Source of the DNA: Curtobacterium luteum
Lineage (GTDB): Bacteria > Actinomycetota > Actinomycetes > Actinomycetales > Microbacteriaceae
Direction: 5' to 3'
Length of the DNA stretch: 60,744 bases
Assembly (NCBI RefSeq): GCF_001475545.1
Contig: NZ_LDQC01000082.1
Location: forward strand, 1 to 60,744
Below, one piece after another: positions 34,685-43,951 of the stretch; position 1 is the first letter of the stretch; each line of letters starts with the position of its first letter. A program made the translations under genes and the position numbers. The notes beneath the pieces are model-generated. The model did no database searches. It was not told where the DNA came from and saw nothing but the letters and a program-made list of their open reading frames with translations.

Positions 34685-35380
34685 GTGCGCATCGACATCG
34701 TCACGATCTTCCCCGAGTTCTTCTCCGTGCTCGACGTCTCGCTGCTCGGCAAGGCGCGCGTCGACGGGCTGCTCGACCTGCACGTGCACGACCTCCGCGC
34801 GTGGACGACGGACCGGCACCGCACGGTCGACGACACCCCGTACGGCGGCGGCGCCGGCATGGTGATGAAGCCCGAGCCGTGGGCGCAGGCGCTCGAGTCG
34901 CTGTTCCGCGAGGACGGATCGTCGACGCTCGTGGTGCCCACCCCCGCGGGCACCCGGTTCACCCAGTCGATCGCTCGGTCGCTCGCGTCCGCCTCGGACC
35001 ACCTCGTGTTCGCCTGCGGGCGGTACGAGGGCATCGACGCCCGCGTGTTCGAGTGGGCGGCTGCACGTGCGACGGTCGTGGAGCTCTCGTTGGGCGACTA
35101 CGTGCTGAACGGCGGGGAGGTCGCGGCGATGGCGATGATCGAAGCCGTCGGGCGCCTCGTCCCCGGCGTCGTCGGCAACCCCGAGTCGCTCGTCGAGGAG
35201 TCCCACGAGGACGGCCTGCTCGAGTACCCCTCGTACACGAAACCCTCGTCCTGGCGCGGTCTCGACGTACCCGACGTCCTGCTCAGCGGACACCACGCGC
35301 GCGTCGCCGCGTGGCGGCACGAGCAGCAGGTGGAGCGCACGCGGCGCGTGCGGCCGGACCTGCTGCCCGAGACGGAGTAG
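34685..35380 (+). CDS. trmD: tRNA (guanine(37)-N1)-methyltransferase
   Basis: Methylates G37 of tRNAs to prevent frameshifting. SPOUT fold: begins [13 protein letters not shown], has [17 protein letters not shown] near 57 and the trefoil-knot region [13 protein letters not shown] and [16 protein letters not shown]. 231 residues; GTG four bases after rimM. Confidence 0.96.
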   Translation: MRIDIVTIFPEFFSVLDVSLLGKARVDGLLDLHVHDLRAWTTDRHRTVDDTPYGGGAGMVMKPEPWAQALESLFREDGSSTLVVPTPAGTRFTQSIARSLASASDHLVFACGRYEGIDARVFEWAAARATVVELSLGDYVLNGGEVAAMAMIEAVGRLVPGVVGNPESLVEESHEDGLLEYPSYTKPSSWRGLDVPDVLLSGHHARVAAWRHEQQVERTRRVRPDLLPETE

Positions 35381-35399
35381 CCGGCTCCGCCGTCCCTGC

Positions 35400-35591
35400 C
35401 TGGAGCGCGGCGCGGACCCGCACTCCTCCCTCGCAGGCTCGGTCGGCGCGCCCCGCGCAACGCTTCGCGTCGCCGCTGAGCGGGGCGTGCTCCAGTCCGG
35501 CTCGTCGTCGCGCTGCCGCGGTGCGCCCGGTGGCTGCGCTGGTCGCAGGAAGTGTCGTCGGCTGCCAGACGAGGCGACCGTTCCTGCGACC
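35400..35591. repeat. Inverted repeats between trmD and map
   Basis: Within the 291-bp convergent gap there are two stems: CTGGAGC (35400-35406) with GCTCCAG (about 35485-35491), and an 11-bp perfect pair GGTCGCAGGAA (35541-35551) with TTCCTGCGACC (35581-35591). No ORF or RNA gene recognised; likely termination region for both genes. Confidence 0.5.
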
Positions 35592-35671
35592 AACGCGGCG
35601 CGCCCACGGCATGTCGTGCGACCGGGCGGCGAGGTGTCCGGTGCGTCGGACGGGTCGCCGCCTCCGTACCG

Positions 35672-36463
35672 TCAGGCGGTTGCGTCAGCGCGCTGGGCGC
35701 GGCGCAGGGTGAGGACCTCGGGGCCGGCCTCGGTGACGGCGACCGTGTGCTCCACGTGCGCGGCGCGCGAGCCGTCGGCACTCTTGAGCGTCCAGCCGTC
35801 GTCGTCCTGGAACAGCTCGTCCGTGCCCTGCATGAGCCACGGCTCGATCGCGACCACCAGGCCGGGGCGGAGCTTCAGCCCGCGACCGGGTCGACCGTCG
35901 TTCGGCACGTGCGGTTCGCCGTGCATCGTCCGACCGACCCCGTGCCCGCCGAACTGCGTGTTGACGTCGTACCCGGCCTCGTGCGCGACGTGGCCGATCG
36001 CGTACGAGACGTCGCCCAGCTTGTTGCCGACGCGGAACTGCGCGATGCCCGCGGCCAGCGCCCGCTCGACCGTGTCGACGAGCCGCTGGTCGTCCTCCCG
36101 TGGCGTCCCGACCTGCACCGTGACCGCCGAGTCGGCCACCCAACCGTCGACGCTCGCGGCGAAGTCGAGGCTCACCAGGTCACCGTCGACGAGCACGCGG
36201 TCGTACGGCAGGCCGTGCAGCGCTGCGTCGTTGACCGAGGTGCAGAGGTTCTTGCCGAACGGGCTCTTCCCGAAGGACGGGTGGTAGTCGACGTAGCAGC
36301 TCTCGGCACCGCGGTCGGCGATCATGCGCGCGGCCACACGGTCGAGGTCGAGCAGGTTCACCCCGACGTCGACCGTCTCGAGCAGTTCGTCGAGGACGTC
36401 GGCGACGAAGCGCCCGGCGGCGCGGAGGCCGTCGAGTTCGGCAGGCGTACGGAGTTCGATCAT
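35672..36463 (-). CDS. map: Methionine aminopeptidase, type I
   Basis: Removes N-terminal Met. Metal ligands visible: [22 protein letters not shown] (two Asp), [16 protein letters not shown] (His), AIEPW (Glu) and VEHTVAVTE (Glu). 263 residues from the ATG at 36463. Convergent with trmD and divergent from rplS, so it interrupts the trmD-rplS neighbourhood. No zinc-finger N-terminal extension. Confidence 0.95.
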   Translation of the reverse strand: MIELRTPAELDGLRAAGRFVADVLDELLETVDVGVNLLDLDRVAARMIADRGAESCYVDYHPSFGKSPFGKNLCTSVNDAALHGLPYDRVLVDGDLVSLDFAASVDGWVADSAVTVQVGTPREDDQRLVDTVERALAAGIAQFRVGNKLGDVSYAIGHVAHEAGYDVNTQFGGHGVGRTMHGEPHVPNDGRPGRGLKLRPGLVVAIEPWLMQGTDELFQDDDGWTLKSADGSRAAHVEHTVAVTEAGPEVLTLRRAQRADATA

Positions 36464-36472
36464 GGGTCCATC

Positions 36473-36518
36473 CTGCCCGGGGTCCTGCTCCCGTTCTGCC
36501 CGGGGTCCTGCTCCCGTT
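36473..36518. repeat. 23-bp tandem duplication between map and rplS
   Basis: Two perfect consecutive copies of a 23-bp unit (starting CTGCCCGGGGTCCTGC) at 36473-36495 and 36496-36518. It sits 10 bp from the map start and directly abuts the rplS -35 element. Confidence 0.85.
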
Positions 36519-36547
36519 TTGTCTCCGGCGCGTCGTGTGGCAAGATT
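36519..36547 (+). promoter_or_regulatory. rplS promoter
   Basis: TTGTCT (36519-36524) and AAGATT (36542-36547) with a 17-bp spacer. Leaves a leader of about 110 nt before rplS, with no conserved riboswitch recognised in it. Confidence 0.6.
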
Positions 36548-36666
36548 GTCCGCTGTGCCCTGGCTGGACTCTGCCACGGGGGAGTCGCCGACACCGGGCA
36601 CGAACCACACACTTTCCGATACCGATCCGCGGCGACCCGTGCGCGTCCGCAGAGAGTAGACCCACC

Positions 36667-37023
36667 ATGAGCCAGCTCCTCGACTCCGTCGACGCAGCAT
36701 CGCTGCGCACCGACGTCCCCGACTTCCGCCCCGGCGACACCATCAAGGTGCACGTCAACATCATCGAGGGCACGCGCTCGCGTATCCAGGTCTTCCAGGG
36801 CGTCGTCATCGCGCGACAGGGCCACGGCCTCGGCGAGACCTTCAAGGTCCGCAAGGTGAGCTTCCAGGTCGGCGTCGAGCGCTGGTTCCCGGTGCACTCG
36901 CCGATCATCGACCACATCGAGGTCGTCACCCGCGGTGACGTCCGTCGTGCGAAGCTCTACTACCTGCGCGAGCTCCGCGGCAAGGCGGCCCGCCGCAAGA
37001 TCAAGGAGAAGCGCGACGCCTGA
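36667..37023 (+). CDS. rplS: 50S ribosomal protein L19
   Basis: 118 residues with the L19 block [21 protein letters not shown] and a basic C-terminus ([19 protein letters not shown]). ATG at 36667; the longer open frame upstream lies in the leader. Monocistronic: own promoter and a following hairpin. Confidence 0.96.
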   Translation: MSQLLDSVDAASLRTDVPDFRPGDTIKVHVNIIEGTRSRIQVFQGVVIARQGHGLGETFKVRKVSFQVGVERWFPVHSPIIDHIEVVTRGDVRRAKLYYLRELRGKAARRKIKEKRDA

Positions 37024-37064
37024 TCGCCTTCACAGTGGGCGGCCGCGAGCCGGACGCCGCTGAC

Positions 37065-37104
37065 GAGCCCTCGTCCATGTACGGTTGTGCGTGGACGGGG
37101 GCTC
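37065..37104 (+). terminator. Hairpin after rplS
   Basis: 13-bp stem GAGCCCTCGTCCA (37065-37077) with TGGACGGGGGCTC (37092-37104), one U-G pair, 14-nt loop, followed by TTCCCG. Terminator-like and 41 nt after the rplS stop. Confidence 0.65.
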
Positions 37105-37177
37105 TTCCCGTTCCCGGACGCATCTCGTCGGGCGGGGCCGTCGTCCGCGGGGGAGCCGTGCACGAACGAGAGTGGAA

Positions 37178-37921
37178 ATGACCGACACGACGAAGGAACC
37201 GACGCTGCGGCCACGCTCGGGGAAGAAGCGGAACGGCGTCCTCACCTTCATCCGCGACCTCGTCATCATCTTCGTCGCGGCGCTCCTCGTGTCGTTCCTC
37301 GTCAAGACGTTCCTGATCCGCTCGTTCTACATCCCGTCGGCATCGATGGAGAACACGCTGCAGATCAACGACCGGGTGATCGTCAACGAACTCGTTCCGG
37401 ACGTCGTGTCGCTCAAGCGCGGTGACGTCGTCGTCTTCAAGGACCCGGGTGGTTGGCTCACCGGGTCGGACGTGCCGAACGTGACACCGACGACGCCGGT
37501 GGGCAAGGCTGCCGACTGGGTCCTCACGCAGATCGGTCTGGGAACCGGCGACAGTGACGACCACCTCATCAAGCGGGTCATCGGGCTGCCCGGTGACACG
37601 GTGTCGTGCTGCAACGACCTCGGGCAGATGTCCGTCAACGGCGTACCGATCAAGGAGCCGTACCTCAAGCTGCCGGCGGGGGCGCCGGCGTCCGCGACGA
37701 ACTTCTCCGTCACCGTGCCGAAGGGCACCATCTGGGTGATGGGGGACAACCGCAACGACTCGAAGGACTCGCGGTACAACGGCGACACGCCCTCGAAGGG
37801 CTTCGTGCCGCTGTCCGACGTCACCGGGCGCGCCTTCGTGATCTCCTGGCCCACCAGTCGCTGGACGTGGCTCGACGACTACCCCGACGTGTTCGCGGGG
37901 GTCCAGGAGCGGGACGAGTGA
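37178..37921 (+). CDS. lepB: Signal peptidase I
   Basis: Type I signal peptidase. Cytoplasmic basic N-terminus, one transmembrane helix (about 23-45), catalytic serine S56 in PSASMENTL, lysine K132 in HLIKRVIGLPGD, and the GDNRNDSKDSR box near 190. 247 residues. ATG chosen for the conserved short N-terminus; the GTG of rnhB overlaps its stop. Confidence 0.95.
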   Translation: MTDTTKEPTLRPRSGKKRNGVLTFIRDLVIIFVAALLVSFLVKTFLIRSFYIPSASMENTLQINDRVIVNELVPDVVSLKRGDVVVFKDPGGWLTGSDVPNVTPTTPVGKAADWVLTQIGLGTGDSDDHLIKRVIGLPGDTVSCCNDLGQMSVNGVPIKEPYLKLPAGAPASATNFSVTVPKGTIWVMGDNRNDSKDSRYNGDTPSKGFVPLSDVTGRAFVISWPTSRWTWLDDYPDVFAGVQERDE

Positions 37922-38622
37922 CCGCCGTCCGACCCTCCCTGCGCGTCGAGAAGCGCCTGCTCGGGGAGGGGCGGGTCACCGTGATCGGCATGGACGAGGT
38001 CGGGCGGGGTGCCATCGCGGGTCCCGTGGCGGTCGGTGTCGCCGCGGTGACGCTCGACATCGGCCGTGTGCCGCAGGGGCTCGCCGACTCCAAGCTCCTC
38101 AGTGCCGTGCGCCGGGATGCCCTCGTGCCCGTCGTCCGGCGGTGGGCGCCGACGGCGGTGGGCATGGCGTCCGCCGAGGTCGTCGACCGGCAGGGCATCG
38201 TGCCGGCGCTCGGGCAGGCGGGTGCTGCGGCGCTCGCACGACTCGTGGCGGACGGGGTGTCGCTCGACGGTGCGGTGGTCGTCCTCGACGGGTCCTTCGA
38301 CTGGCTCTCGCGCGCGGTCCCGGCGGCGTTGCTCGCCGGGGTCGACCCGCTTGACGTCGTCGTCCGGGTCAAGGCCGACCGGGACTGCGCGTCGGTGGCG
38401 GCGGCGTCGGTCGTCGCGAAGGTCGCACGCGACGCGCTGATGGTGGCCGCGCACGACGAGGCGCCGCACTACGCCTGGGCGTCGAACAAGGGGTACGGGT
38501 CGACCGCGCACTACGACGGCATCCGGAGCGTCGGCGCACACGCGCTGCACCGGAAGTCGTGGCTGCACCAGGCATCCAGCGTGACGCTCGACGGGTTCGC
38601 GGAGCTCGACGCCGTCGGGTGA
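37918..38622 (+). CDS. rnhB: Ribonuclease HII
   Basis: Removes ribonucleotides from DNA-RNA hybrids. Catalytic DEVGRG near residues 26-31, a further Asp in VVLDGSFDW, and KADRDCASVAAASVVAK near 150. 234 residues. GTG overlaps the lepB stop by four bases (GTGA); the lepB-rnhB pair is typical of actinobacteria. Confidence 0.95.
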   Translation: MTAVRPSLRVEKRLLGEGRVTVIGMDEVGRGAIAGPVAVGVAAVTLDIGRVPQGLADSKLLSAVRRDALVPVVRRWAPTAVGMASAEVVDRQGIVPALGQAGAAALARLVADGVSLDGAVVVLDGSFDWLSRAVPAALLAGVDPLDVVVRVKADRDCASVAAASVVAKVARDALMVAAHDEAPHYAWASNKGYGSTAHYDGIRSVGAHALHRKSWLHQASSVTLDGFAELDAVG

Positions 38623-38678
38623 GCGCCGGCCCCGAGCATGTCGTGCCGTCGGTGTGGGACGTGCGTTCGGCATCGCCG

Positions 38679-38684
38679 TAGACT
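38679..38684 (+). promoter_or_regulatory. -10 box for DUF2469 gene
   Basis: TAGACT ending ten bases before the ATG at 38695; no Shine-Dalgarno sequence in the gap. Confidence 0.5.
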
Positions 38685-38694
38685 GTGGGGCGCG

Positions 38695-39018
38695 ATGGAT
38701 GACGACGAATTCGACGACTACGACCGCGAGGTCGAACTGGCCCTGTACCGCGAGTACCGCGACGTCGTGTCGCAGTTCCGGTACGTGGTCGAGACCGAGC
38801 GACGTTTCTACCTGGCGAACGAGGTCGAACTCGTCCGGCGTGACACCGAGCACGATTTCTACTTCGAATTGTCGATGAAGGACGTGTGGGTGTGGGACGT
38901 CTACCGTTCCGATCGGTTCGTGAAATCTGTTCGAGTGCTCACGTTCAAGGACGTGAACGTGGAAGAGTTGACTGCACGCGAACTGGAATTGCCGAAGGAA
39001 CTCGCGCTCGACGAGTGA
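38695..39018 (+). CDS. DUF2469 family protein
   Basis: 107-residue acidic protein starting MDDDEFDDYDREVELALYRE, the conserved actinobacterial DUF2469. Aromatic core DVWVWDVYRSDRFV near 62-75. Always found near rnhB and yraN; function unknown. No membrane or export signal. Probably leaderless. Its codons are slightly less GC-biased than neighbours. Confidence 0.9.
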   Translation: MDDDEFDDYDREVELALYREYRDVVSQFRYVVETERRFYLANEVELVRRDTEHDFYFELSMKDVWVWDVYRSDRFVKSVRVLTFKDVNVEELTARELELPKELALDE

Positions 39019-39105
39019 TCCCCGGGAATCACCGGGGCGTGGTGACCGGGAGCAATTGATTGCGATAACGTTCGGGAGAAGACTTTCCCCGATCAAGGAG
39101 TCGCA

Positions 39106-39459
39106 ATGGCACAGAAGGTCACCGTCCAGCTCGTCGACGACCTCGACGATTCGCCGATCACCGCCGGAGAAGGCCGCACGGTCGAGTTCGCGTTCGACGG
39201 ATCGACGTACGAGATCGACCTCTCGAACGACAACGTCGACAAGTTCCGCGAGGCGATCTCGGACTACGTTGCCGCGGCGCGCAAGGTCAGTGGTCGGCGT
39301 TCCAGCGGTGGCGGAAGTGCGTCGAAGCCTGCTCCCAAGCGTGGCAACTCGGAAGAACTCGCGAAGATCCGCGAGTGGGCGAAGGACAACGGGTACGAAG
39401 TCTCGTCCCGCGGTCGCATCTCGACCCAGGTGCAAGAGGCCTACGCAGCCGCACACTGA
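39106..39459 (+). CDS. lsr2: Lsr2-type nucleoid-associated protein
   Basis: H-NS-like xenogeneic silencer of actinobacteria, 117 residues. N-terminal oligomerisation strand MAQKVTVQLVDDLDDS and C-terminal DNA-binding region with the AT-minor-groove RGRIS motif (SSRGRISTQVQEAYAAAH). Ala/Ser/Gly linker between. The upstream stretch is AT-richer than the rest of the window (for example CAATTGATTGCGATAACG), a plausible autoregulatory target. AAGGAG at 39096. A strong hairpin follows directly. Confidence 0.93.
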   Translation: MAQKVTVQLVDDLDDSPITAGEGRTVEFAFDGSTYEIDLSNDNVDKFREAISDYVAAARKVSGRRSSGGGSASKPAPKRGNSEELAKIREWAKDNGYEVSSRGRISTQVQEAYAAAH

Positions 39460-39466
39460 GCCCCGT

Positions 39467-39504
39467 CGAACGGGCCCGAGCGAGTGATCGCTCGGGCCCG
39501 TTCG
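39467..39504 (+). terminator. Terminator after lsr2
   Basis: Perfect 17-bp stem CGAACGGGCCCGAGCGA with its complement (39488-39504) around a GTGA loop, starting 8 nt after the lsr2 stop and followed by TCATTCC. Confidence 0.85.
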
Positions 39505-39606
39505 TCATTCCTGCACACCATTCGCGTCCTCGTTCGCCGTCCACAATCCCGGCCGTCCGTCTCGAGCAACGCCGTCGCTGCAGCAGCCTGGCGTCGGAGG
39601 CGGAAC

Positions 39607-39969
39607 ATGACGAACGGAACGACGGCACCACTCGGCACGTACGGCGAATCCATCGCGGCGGAATGGTTGACGGAACGCGGGTACGAGGTGCTCGAACGCA
39701 ATTGGCGGTGCGCCCGGGGCGAGATCGACGTGATCGCGTGGGACGGTGACACGCTCGTCTTCGTCGAGGTGAAGACGCGCGCCGGCGGTTCGACCGGGCA
39801 TCCGTTCGAGGCGATCACCGACGCGAAGGTCGCGCGTCTGCGCCGACTGGTGCCCGCGTGGTTCGCGGAGCACCCCGACATCGGTGCACGGAGCATCCGG
39901 ATCGACGCCGTGGCCGTGCACGTCGACGGACCGCGGAGCGTCGTCGAGCACGTTGCGGGGATCCAGTGA
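39607..39969 (+). CDS. YraN / UPF0102 family nuclease-like protein
   Basis: 120-residue restriction-endonuclease-fold protein. LGTYGESIAAEWLTERGYEVL, then RGEIDVIAWDGDTLVFVEVKTR containing the PD-(D/E)xK-type acidic residues and Lys. Precedes comM and dprA as in most bacteria, suggesting a DNA-processing role that is still unproven. ATG chosen over upstream frames for the family's usual start. Confidence 0.9.
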   Translation: MTNGTTAPLGTYGESIAAEWLTERGYEVLERNWRCARGEIDVIAWDGDTLVFVEVKTRAGGSTGHPFEAITDAKVARLRRLVPAWFAEHPDIGARSIRIDAVAVHVDGPRSVVEHVAGIQ

Positions 39970-41498
39970 CAGGCATCGGGCGGGCGGCTGCGGTGGCGCT
40001 GCTCGGGGTCACCGGGCGGCTGGTGGAAGTCGAAGCGCACCTCACCAGCCAGTTGCCGGCGTTCCGGATCATCGGGCTGCCGGACACTGCCCTCGGTGAG
40101 GCCCGCGAGCGGGTGCGCTCGGCCGCCGCGAACGCGGGGTGCCCGCTGCCTGCGCGACGCATCACCGTGAACCTCACGCCAGCCGCGGTCCCGAAGCGTG
40201 GATCGGGCTTCGACCTCGCGATAGCCATGGCCGTGCTCGCCGGGGCCGGTGCGGCACCCCGCGTGTCGCCGGACACGGTCCACCTCGGCGAACTCGGTCT
40301 CGACGGTCGGTTGCGCCCGGTGGTCGGGATCATCCCCATGCTGCTCGCCGCGCGGAACGCCGGCATCCGTCGTGCAGTGGTCCCCGCCGGCAACGTGGAC
40401 GAGGCGGAGATCGTCAGCGGCCTGAGCGTCACGGGCGTCGACTCGCTCCGCGCCGCCGCGATCGACGCCGGCGCTGCCCTCCCGGCGGTCGAGGTCGATC
40501 CGGTGGTGGGGGTGACGCTGCCCGGGCCCGATGCCCCGGACCGTCCCGTCCCGGAGCTCGGCGAGGTCGTCGGCAACGAGATCGGCGTGCGCGCGGTCCT
40601 GGCGGCCGCCGCGGGAGGGCACCACGTGCTCATGCTCGGTCCGCCCGGCGCCGGTAAGACGATGCTGGCCGAGCGGCTCCCGGGGATCCTGCCGGACCTC
40701 GACGACACCGCAGCGCTGGAGGTCGCGGCCGTCCGTTCGGTCGCCGGTCACGGGGCGCGGTCCTGGACGCGGCGGCCGCCGTGGGAAGCTCCGCACCACT
40801 CCGCCTCAGCCGTGGCCCTGATCGGCGGCGGGTCCGGCACCATCCGTCCGGGCGCCGTCTCCCGCGCGACGCACGGCGTGCTGTTCCTCGACGAAGCTCC
40901 CGAGTTCCCGCGAGCCGTGCTCGATGCGCTTCGGCAACCACTGGAGTCCGGGCGGATCAGCGTGCACCGTTCGGCTGGTGCGGTCGAGTTCCCCGCGGAG
41001 TGCCAGGTCGTCCTGGCGGCGAACCCGTGCCCCTGCGGCAACGCGGGGGTCGCGCACGCAGCACCGTGCGAGTGCTCGCCGAGCACCGTCCGCCGGTACC
41101 TCGCACGCTTGTCCGGGCCGCTCCTCGACCGCATCGACATCCGCGTCCAGGTGCCGCGGGTCACCTCGGCGGCGGTGCGCGGCGCCGCCGACCGGGCGCC
41201 GACCACGGCGGAGGCGCGGGCCATCGTCGCGGCGGCACGCGCCCGAGCGAGCGCCCGCCTGGCCGGGACCGGGTGGCACCGGAACGCCGAGGTCGCGGGG
41301 ACGTGGCTCCGACGTGAGGGGCGCGGCGATCCCGGCTCGACCACCGTCATCGACCAGGCGCTCGACCGCGGCACGATCACCATGCGCGGCTGGGACCGGG
41401 TCATGCGCCTGGCGTGGACGCTCGCCGACCTCGCCGAGGCCGACCGGCCGGCCGCGGACCACGTCGCGGGAGCGCTGGCCCTCCGGAGCGCGCTGTGA
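39966..41498 (+). CDS. comM: YifB/ComM family Mg-chelatase-like ATPase
   Basis: AAA+ protein of 510 residues; ComM is a branch-migration helicase that extends heteroduplex during natural transformation. Lon-like N-terminal domain (KRGSGFDLAIAMAVL near 78), Walker A GPPGAGKT near 222, Walker B GVLFLDEAPEF near 305, and the Cys motif CPCGN...CECS. GTG overlaps the yraN stop (GTGA). Upstream of dprA, supporting a transformation role. Confidence 0.93.
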   Translation: MTGIGRAAAVALLGVTGRLVEVEAHLTSQLPAFRIIGLPDTALGEARERVRSAAANAGCPLPARRITVNLTPAAVPKRGSGFDLAIAMAVLAGAGAAPRVSPDTVHLGELGLDGRLRPVVGIIPMLLAARNAGIRRAVVPAGNVDEAEIVSGLSVTGVDSLRAAAIDAGAALPAVEVDPVVGVTLPGPDAPDRPVPELGEVVGNEIGVRAVLAAAAGGHHVLMLGPPGAGKTMLAERLPGILPDLDDTAALEVAAVRSVAGHGARSWTRRPPWEAPHHSASAVALIGGGSGTIRPGAVSRATHGVLFLDEAPEFPRAVLDALRQPLESGRISVHRSAGAVEFPAECQVVLAANPCPCGNAGVAHAAPCECSPSTVRRYLARLSGPLLDRIDIRVQVPRVTSAAVRGAADRAPTTAEARAIVAAARARASARLAGTGWHRNAEVAGTWLRREGRGDPGSTTVIDQALDRGTITMRGWDRVMRLAWTLADLAEADRPAADHVAGALALRSAL

Positions 41499-42862
41499 CC
41501 CGGCACGGACGGCCGGAACTCCTCGACGCGGTGGCCCGCGCGGCTGGTCTCAGCTGTGCAGGCGGCGTCGGCGGCCCGGGCGGTGCGGGCGGTCCCGGCG
41601 GCGGCCTCCGCGGTCCCGACGGTCTCGACGGTCTCGACGCGGTCGAGGTCGCCACCCGGGTCGCATGGTCCGTCGTCGCCGAACCCGGCGATGCGATCGC
41701 CGGCGGACTCGTGGACGCCCTCGGCGCGGCACCGGCCTTCGAGTCGGTCCTCGCCGCCGTGGACGACGGGATCGACGGGCTCCTCGGGGTCTGCGTGCAG
41801 CGTGGTGTCGCCGGCACCGATGATCCCGCCGCCTACGCCCGCGCGCTGACGAAGGCCGTCGAACGATGGCGTCCACGTCTGGCGACCGCGGACGTCGCCG
41901 GGGTCCTGGCCGCCGCCGAGTCGGTGGGGGCCAGCCTGCTCGTCCCGGGGAGTCCCGGCTGGCCGGAGCGGATCGACGACCTCGGACACCATGCCCCCCT
42001 CGTGCTCTGGAGCCGTTCGGCGGTCGGGCACGCCCCGGCGGTCTTCGCTCCGCCAACAGTCGCCATCGTCGGCTCCCGGGCGAACACGATCGCAGGCTCG
42101 GAGGCCGCAGCGGACATCACCTCGCGAGCCGTCGACGCCGGGTGCGTCGTCGTCAGCGGGGGCGCGTACGGCATCGACGCCACAGCGCACCGGGTGGCGA
42201 TCGCCGCCGGGGCGATCACGGTCGCGGTGCTCGCCGGCGGGGTCGACCAGCTCTACCCGACCGGGAACGTCGAGCTGCTCCGCAACGTGTCACAGCGCGG
42301 AGCCGTGATCGCGGAGTCGCCGCCGGGCACCCGTCCATCGCGGTGGCGGTTCCTCGCCCGGAACCGGCTCATCGCCGCGCTGGCCGACGTCACCGTGGTC
42401 GTCGAGGCGGGAGCGCGTTCGGGGGCGTTGAACACCGCCCACCACGCGGGGCAGCTCGGTCGGACGGTGTTCGCGGTGCCGGGAGCGTTCTCCTCTGCCG
42501 CGTCCGTGGGGTGCCACCGGCTCGTGGCGCAGGGGCGGGCGCAGCTGATGGTGCACCCGGACGAGGCAGCCGTCGCGGCGATCGAGCATCGGGGCGGGGT
42601 CGTTCCGCTGGCATCGGGCTCACGGTCGTCGGGCTCGCAGCCGTCGGGCGCACGATCGTCGGGTACGCCGTTGCGCGTGCACGACGACCCCGACGTGCTG
42701 CGCGCGCTCGACGCCCTCGGCCGTCGGGCACTCTCCATCGACGAGGTCGCACGACGCAGCGGTCTGTCGGTCGCCGACGCGACCGACGCCCTGGCACTCG
42801 CGCAGGTGCAGGGACTCGTCCAGCACGACGTCGGCGGGTGGTCGAGGGTGACGCAGCGGTGA
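41495..42862 (+). CDS. dprA: DNA-processing protein DprA
   Basis: Loads RecA on incoming ssDNA during transformation. Rossmann-like core: VAIVGSRANT near 187, SGGAYGIDATAHR near 217, and FLARNRLIAAL near 286. 455 residues, long for the family: a Gly-rich insert (GGVGGPGGAGGPGGG) near residue 23, and a Ser-Gly-rich linker (three SSG/QPSG-type repeats) near 375-388 before a winged-helix-like C-terminus. GTG overlaps the comM stop. Confidence 0.93.
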   Translation: MTRHGRPELLDAVARAAGLSCAGGVGGPGGAGGPGGGLRGPDGLDGLDAVEVATRVAWSVVAEPGDAIAGGLVDALGAAPAFESVLAAVDDGIDGLLGVCVQRGVAGTDDPAAYARALTKAVERWRPRLATADVAGVLAAAESVGASLLVPGSPGWPERIDDLGHHAPLVLWSRSAVGHAPAVFAPPTVAIVGSRANTIAGSEAAADITSRAVDAGCVVVSGGAYGIDATAHRVAIAAGAITVAVLAGGVDQLYPTGNVELLRNVSQRGAVIAESPPGTRPSRWRFLARNRLIAALADVTVVVEAGARSGALNTAHHAGQLGRTVFAVPGAFSSAASVGCHRLVAQGRAQLMVHPDEAAVAAIEHRGGVVPLASGSRSSGSQPSGARSSGTPLRVHDDPDVLRALDALGRRALSIDEVARRSGLSVADATDALALAQVQGLVQHDVGGWSRVTQR

Positions 42863-42866
42863 GCCG

Positions 42867-42872
42867 TAGCCT
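42867..42872 (+). promoter_or_regulatory. -10 box for leaderless xerC
   Basis: TAGCCT six bases before the GTG at 42879; immediately downstream of the dprA stop. Confidence 0.6.
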
Positions 42873-42878
42873 GGGAAC

Positions 42879-43859
42879 GTGGACGGTGCGGGAGGCGAGC
42901 GAGACCTCGACCGGGTGGTCGACGCCTTCCTCGGTCACTCCCGCCACGCGCGCGGCCTCAGCGAACAGACCGTCCGGGCGTACGCGAGCGACCTCGAGCA
43001 GTTCGTCGAGTTCGCGGCCGCCCGGGGCGTGGCGGGCGTCGACGGAGTCTCCCTCGAGATGCTCCGCGACTGGCTGTGGGAGGCCGACCAGCGGTCGCTG
43101 GCGAGGGCCACGATCGCCAGGCGGTCGTCGTCCGTCCGGGCCTTCACCCGGTGGGCGAGCGAGACCGGGGTCCTCGAGTCCGACCCGGGCGTCCGACTCC
43201 GAGCGCCCAAGGGAGCGTCCCACCTGCCCCGCGTGGTCTCGACGGAGCAGGTCCGGACGTTGCTCGACGGGCTCGCGGCTCGTGCGGGGACCGAGGACCC
43301 CGCGGCACTGCGCGACCTCGCCGTCGTCGAGGTGCTGTACGCGGCGGCCATCCGTGTGAGTGAGCTCGTCGGCATCGACGTGGGCGACGTGGACCGGAGT
43401 CGGCTGACCGTCCGGGTGCTCGGGAAGGGCGGCAAGGAACGGGTGGTGCCGTTCGGGCTGCCGGCGAGGGACGCGCTCGAAGCATGGCTCGAACGAGGGC
43501 GCCCGGCCCTCGCTGCGCGGCGTACGGCGGCGGGCGGAGCGAGCGGCACCGTACGGCCGACGAGCGCCACCGACGGTGCCGAGCGGGCACTGTTCCTCGG
43601 CGACCGCGGCGGCCGACTGGGGACGCGGAGTGCCTACCGCATCGTCGCCCGCCTGCTGCAGGACCTGCCGGGGGAGGGGCCGAGCGGTCCGCACACCTTC
43701 CGGCACACCGCGGCCACGCACCTCCTGGACGGGGGAGCCGACCTCCGAGCGGTGCAGGAACTGCTCGGACACGCGAGCCTCGGGACGACGCAGATCTACA
43801 CCCACGTGTCATCGGCCCGACTCCGTGAGGTCTACCGCACAGCACACCCCCGCGCCTGA
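42879..43859 (+). CDS. xerC: XerC-type tyrosine recombinase
   Basis: Tyrosine recombinase of 326 residues that resolves chromosome dimers at dif with XerD. N-terminal SAM-like core-binding domain (10-100), catalytic Arg near 158 ([10 protein letters not shown]), HTFRH near 270, and nucleophile Y307 in TTQIYTH. A ~20-residue Gly/Thr insert lies near 210-230. Position after dprA and before rpsB is a core actinobacterial arrangement, so I do not read it as a phage integrase. Confidence 0.92.
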   Translation: MDGAGGERDLDRVVDAFLGHSRHARGLSEQTVRAYASDLEQFVEFAAARGVAGVDGVSLEMLRDWLWEADQRSLARATIARRSSSVRAFTRWASETGVLESDPGVRLRAPKGASHLPRVVSTEQVRTLLDGLAARAGTEDPAALRDLAVVEVLYAAAIRVSELVGIDVGDVDRSRLTVRVLGKGGKERVVPFGLPARDALEAWLERGRPALAARRTAAGGASGTVRPTSATDGAERALFLGDRGGRLGTRSAYRIVARLLQDLPGEGPSGPHTFRHTAATHLLDGGADLRAVQELLGHASLGTTQIYTHVSSARLREVYRTAHPRA

Positions 43860-43949
43860 CACCGGGCGCCCGTGCACCGCGCGCCTGTGCACCGGGTGCC
43901 CGCGCACCCGGCGCCTGCGCACCGGACGCCCGTCCACCGGGCACCGGCC
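43860..43949. repeat. Six 15-bp tandem repeats after xerC
   Basis: Six consecutive units of consensus CACCGGGCGCCCGTG fill the 92-bp convergent gap between xerC and the M23 gene exactly, starting one base after the xerC stop. The unit length is a multiple of three, so the repeats stay open in several frames. Confidence 0.85.
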
Positions 43950-43951
43950 GT

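Noticed and set aside
35381..35671. RNA gene in the trmD-map gap
   Set aside because: Two stems are present but no tRNA, SRP RNA or other recognisable fold; convergent position explains terminators.
42879..43859. Phage integrase marking a mobile island
   Set aside because: Core location after dprA and before the rpsB region, XerC-like length and motifs, no att site or tRNA seen.
43860..43949. CRISPR array
   Set aside because: Repeats are contiguous 15-mers with no spacers, and no cas genes are nearby.
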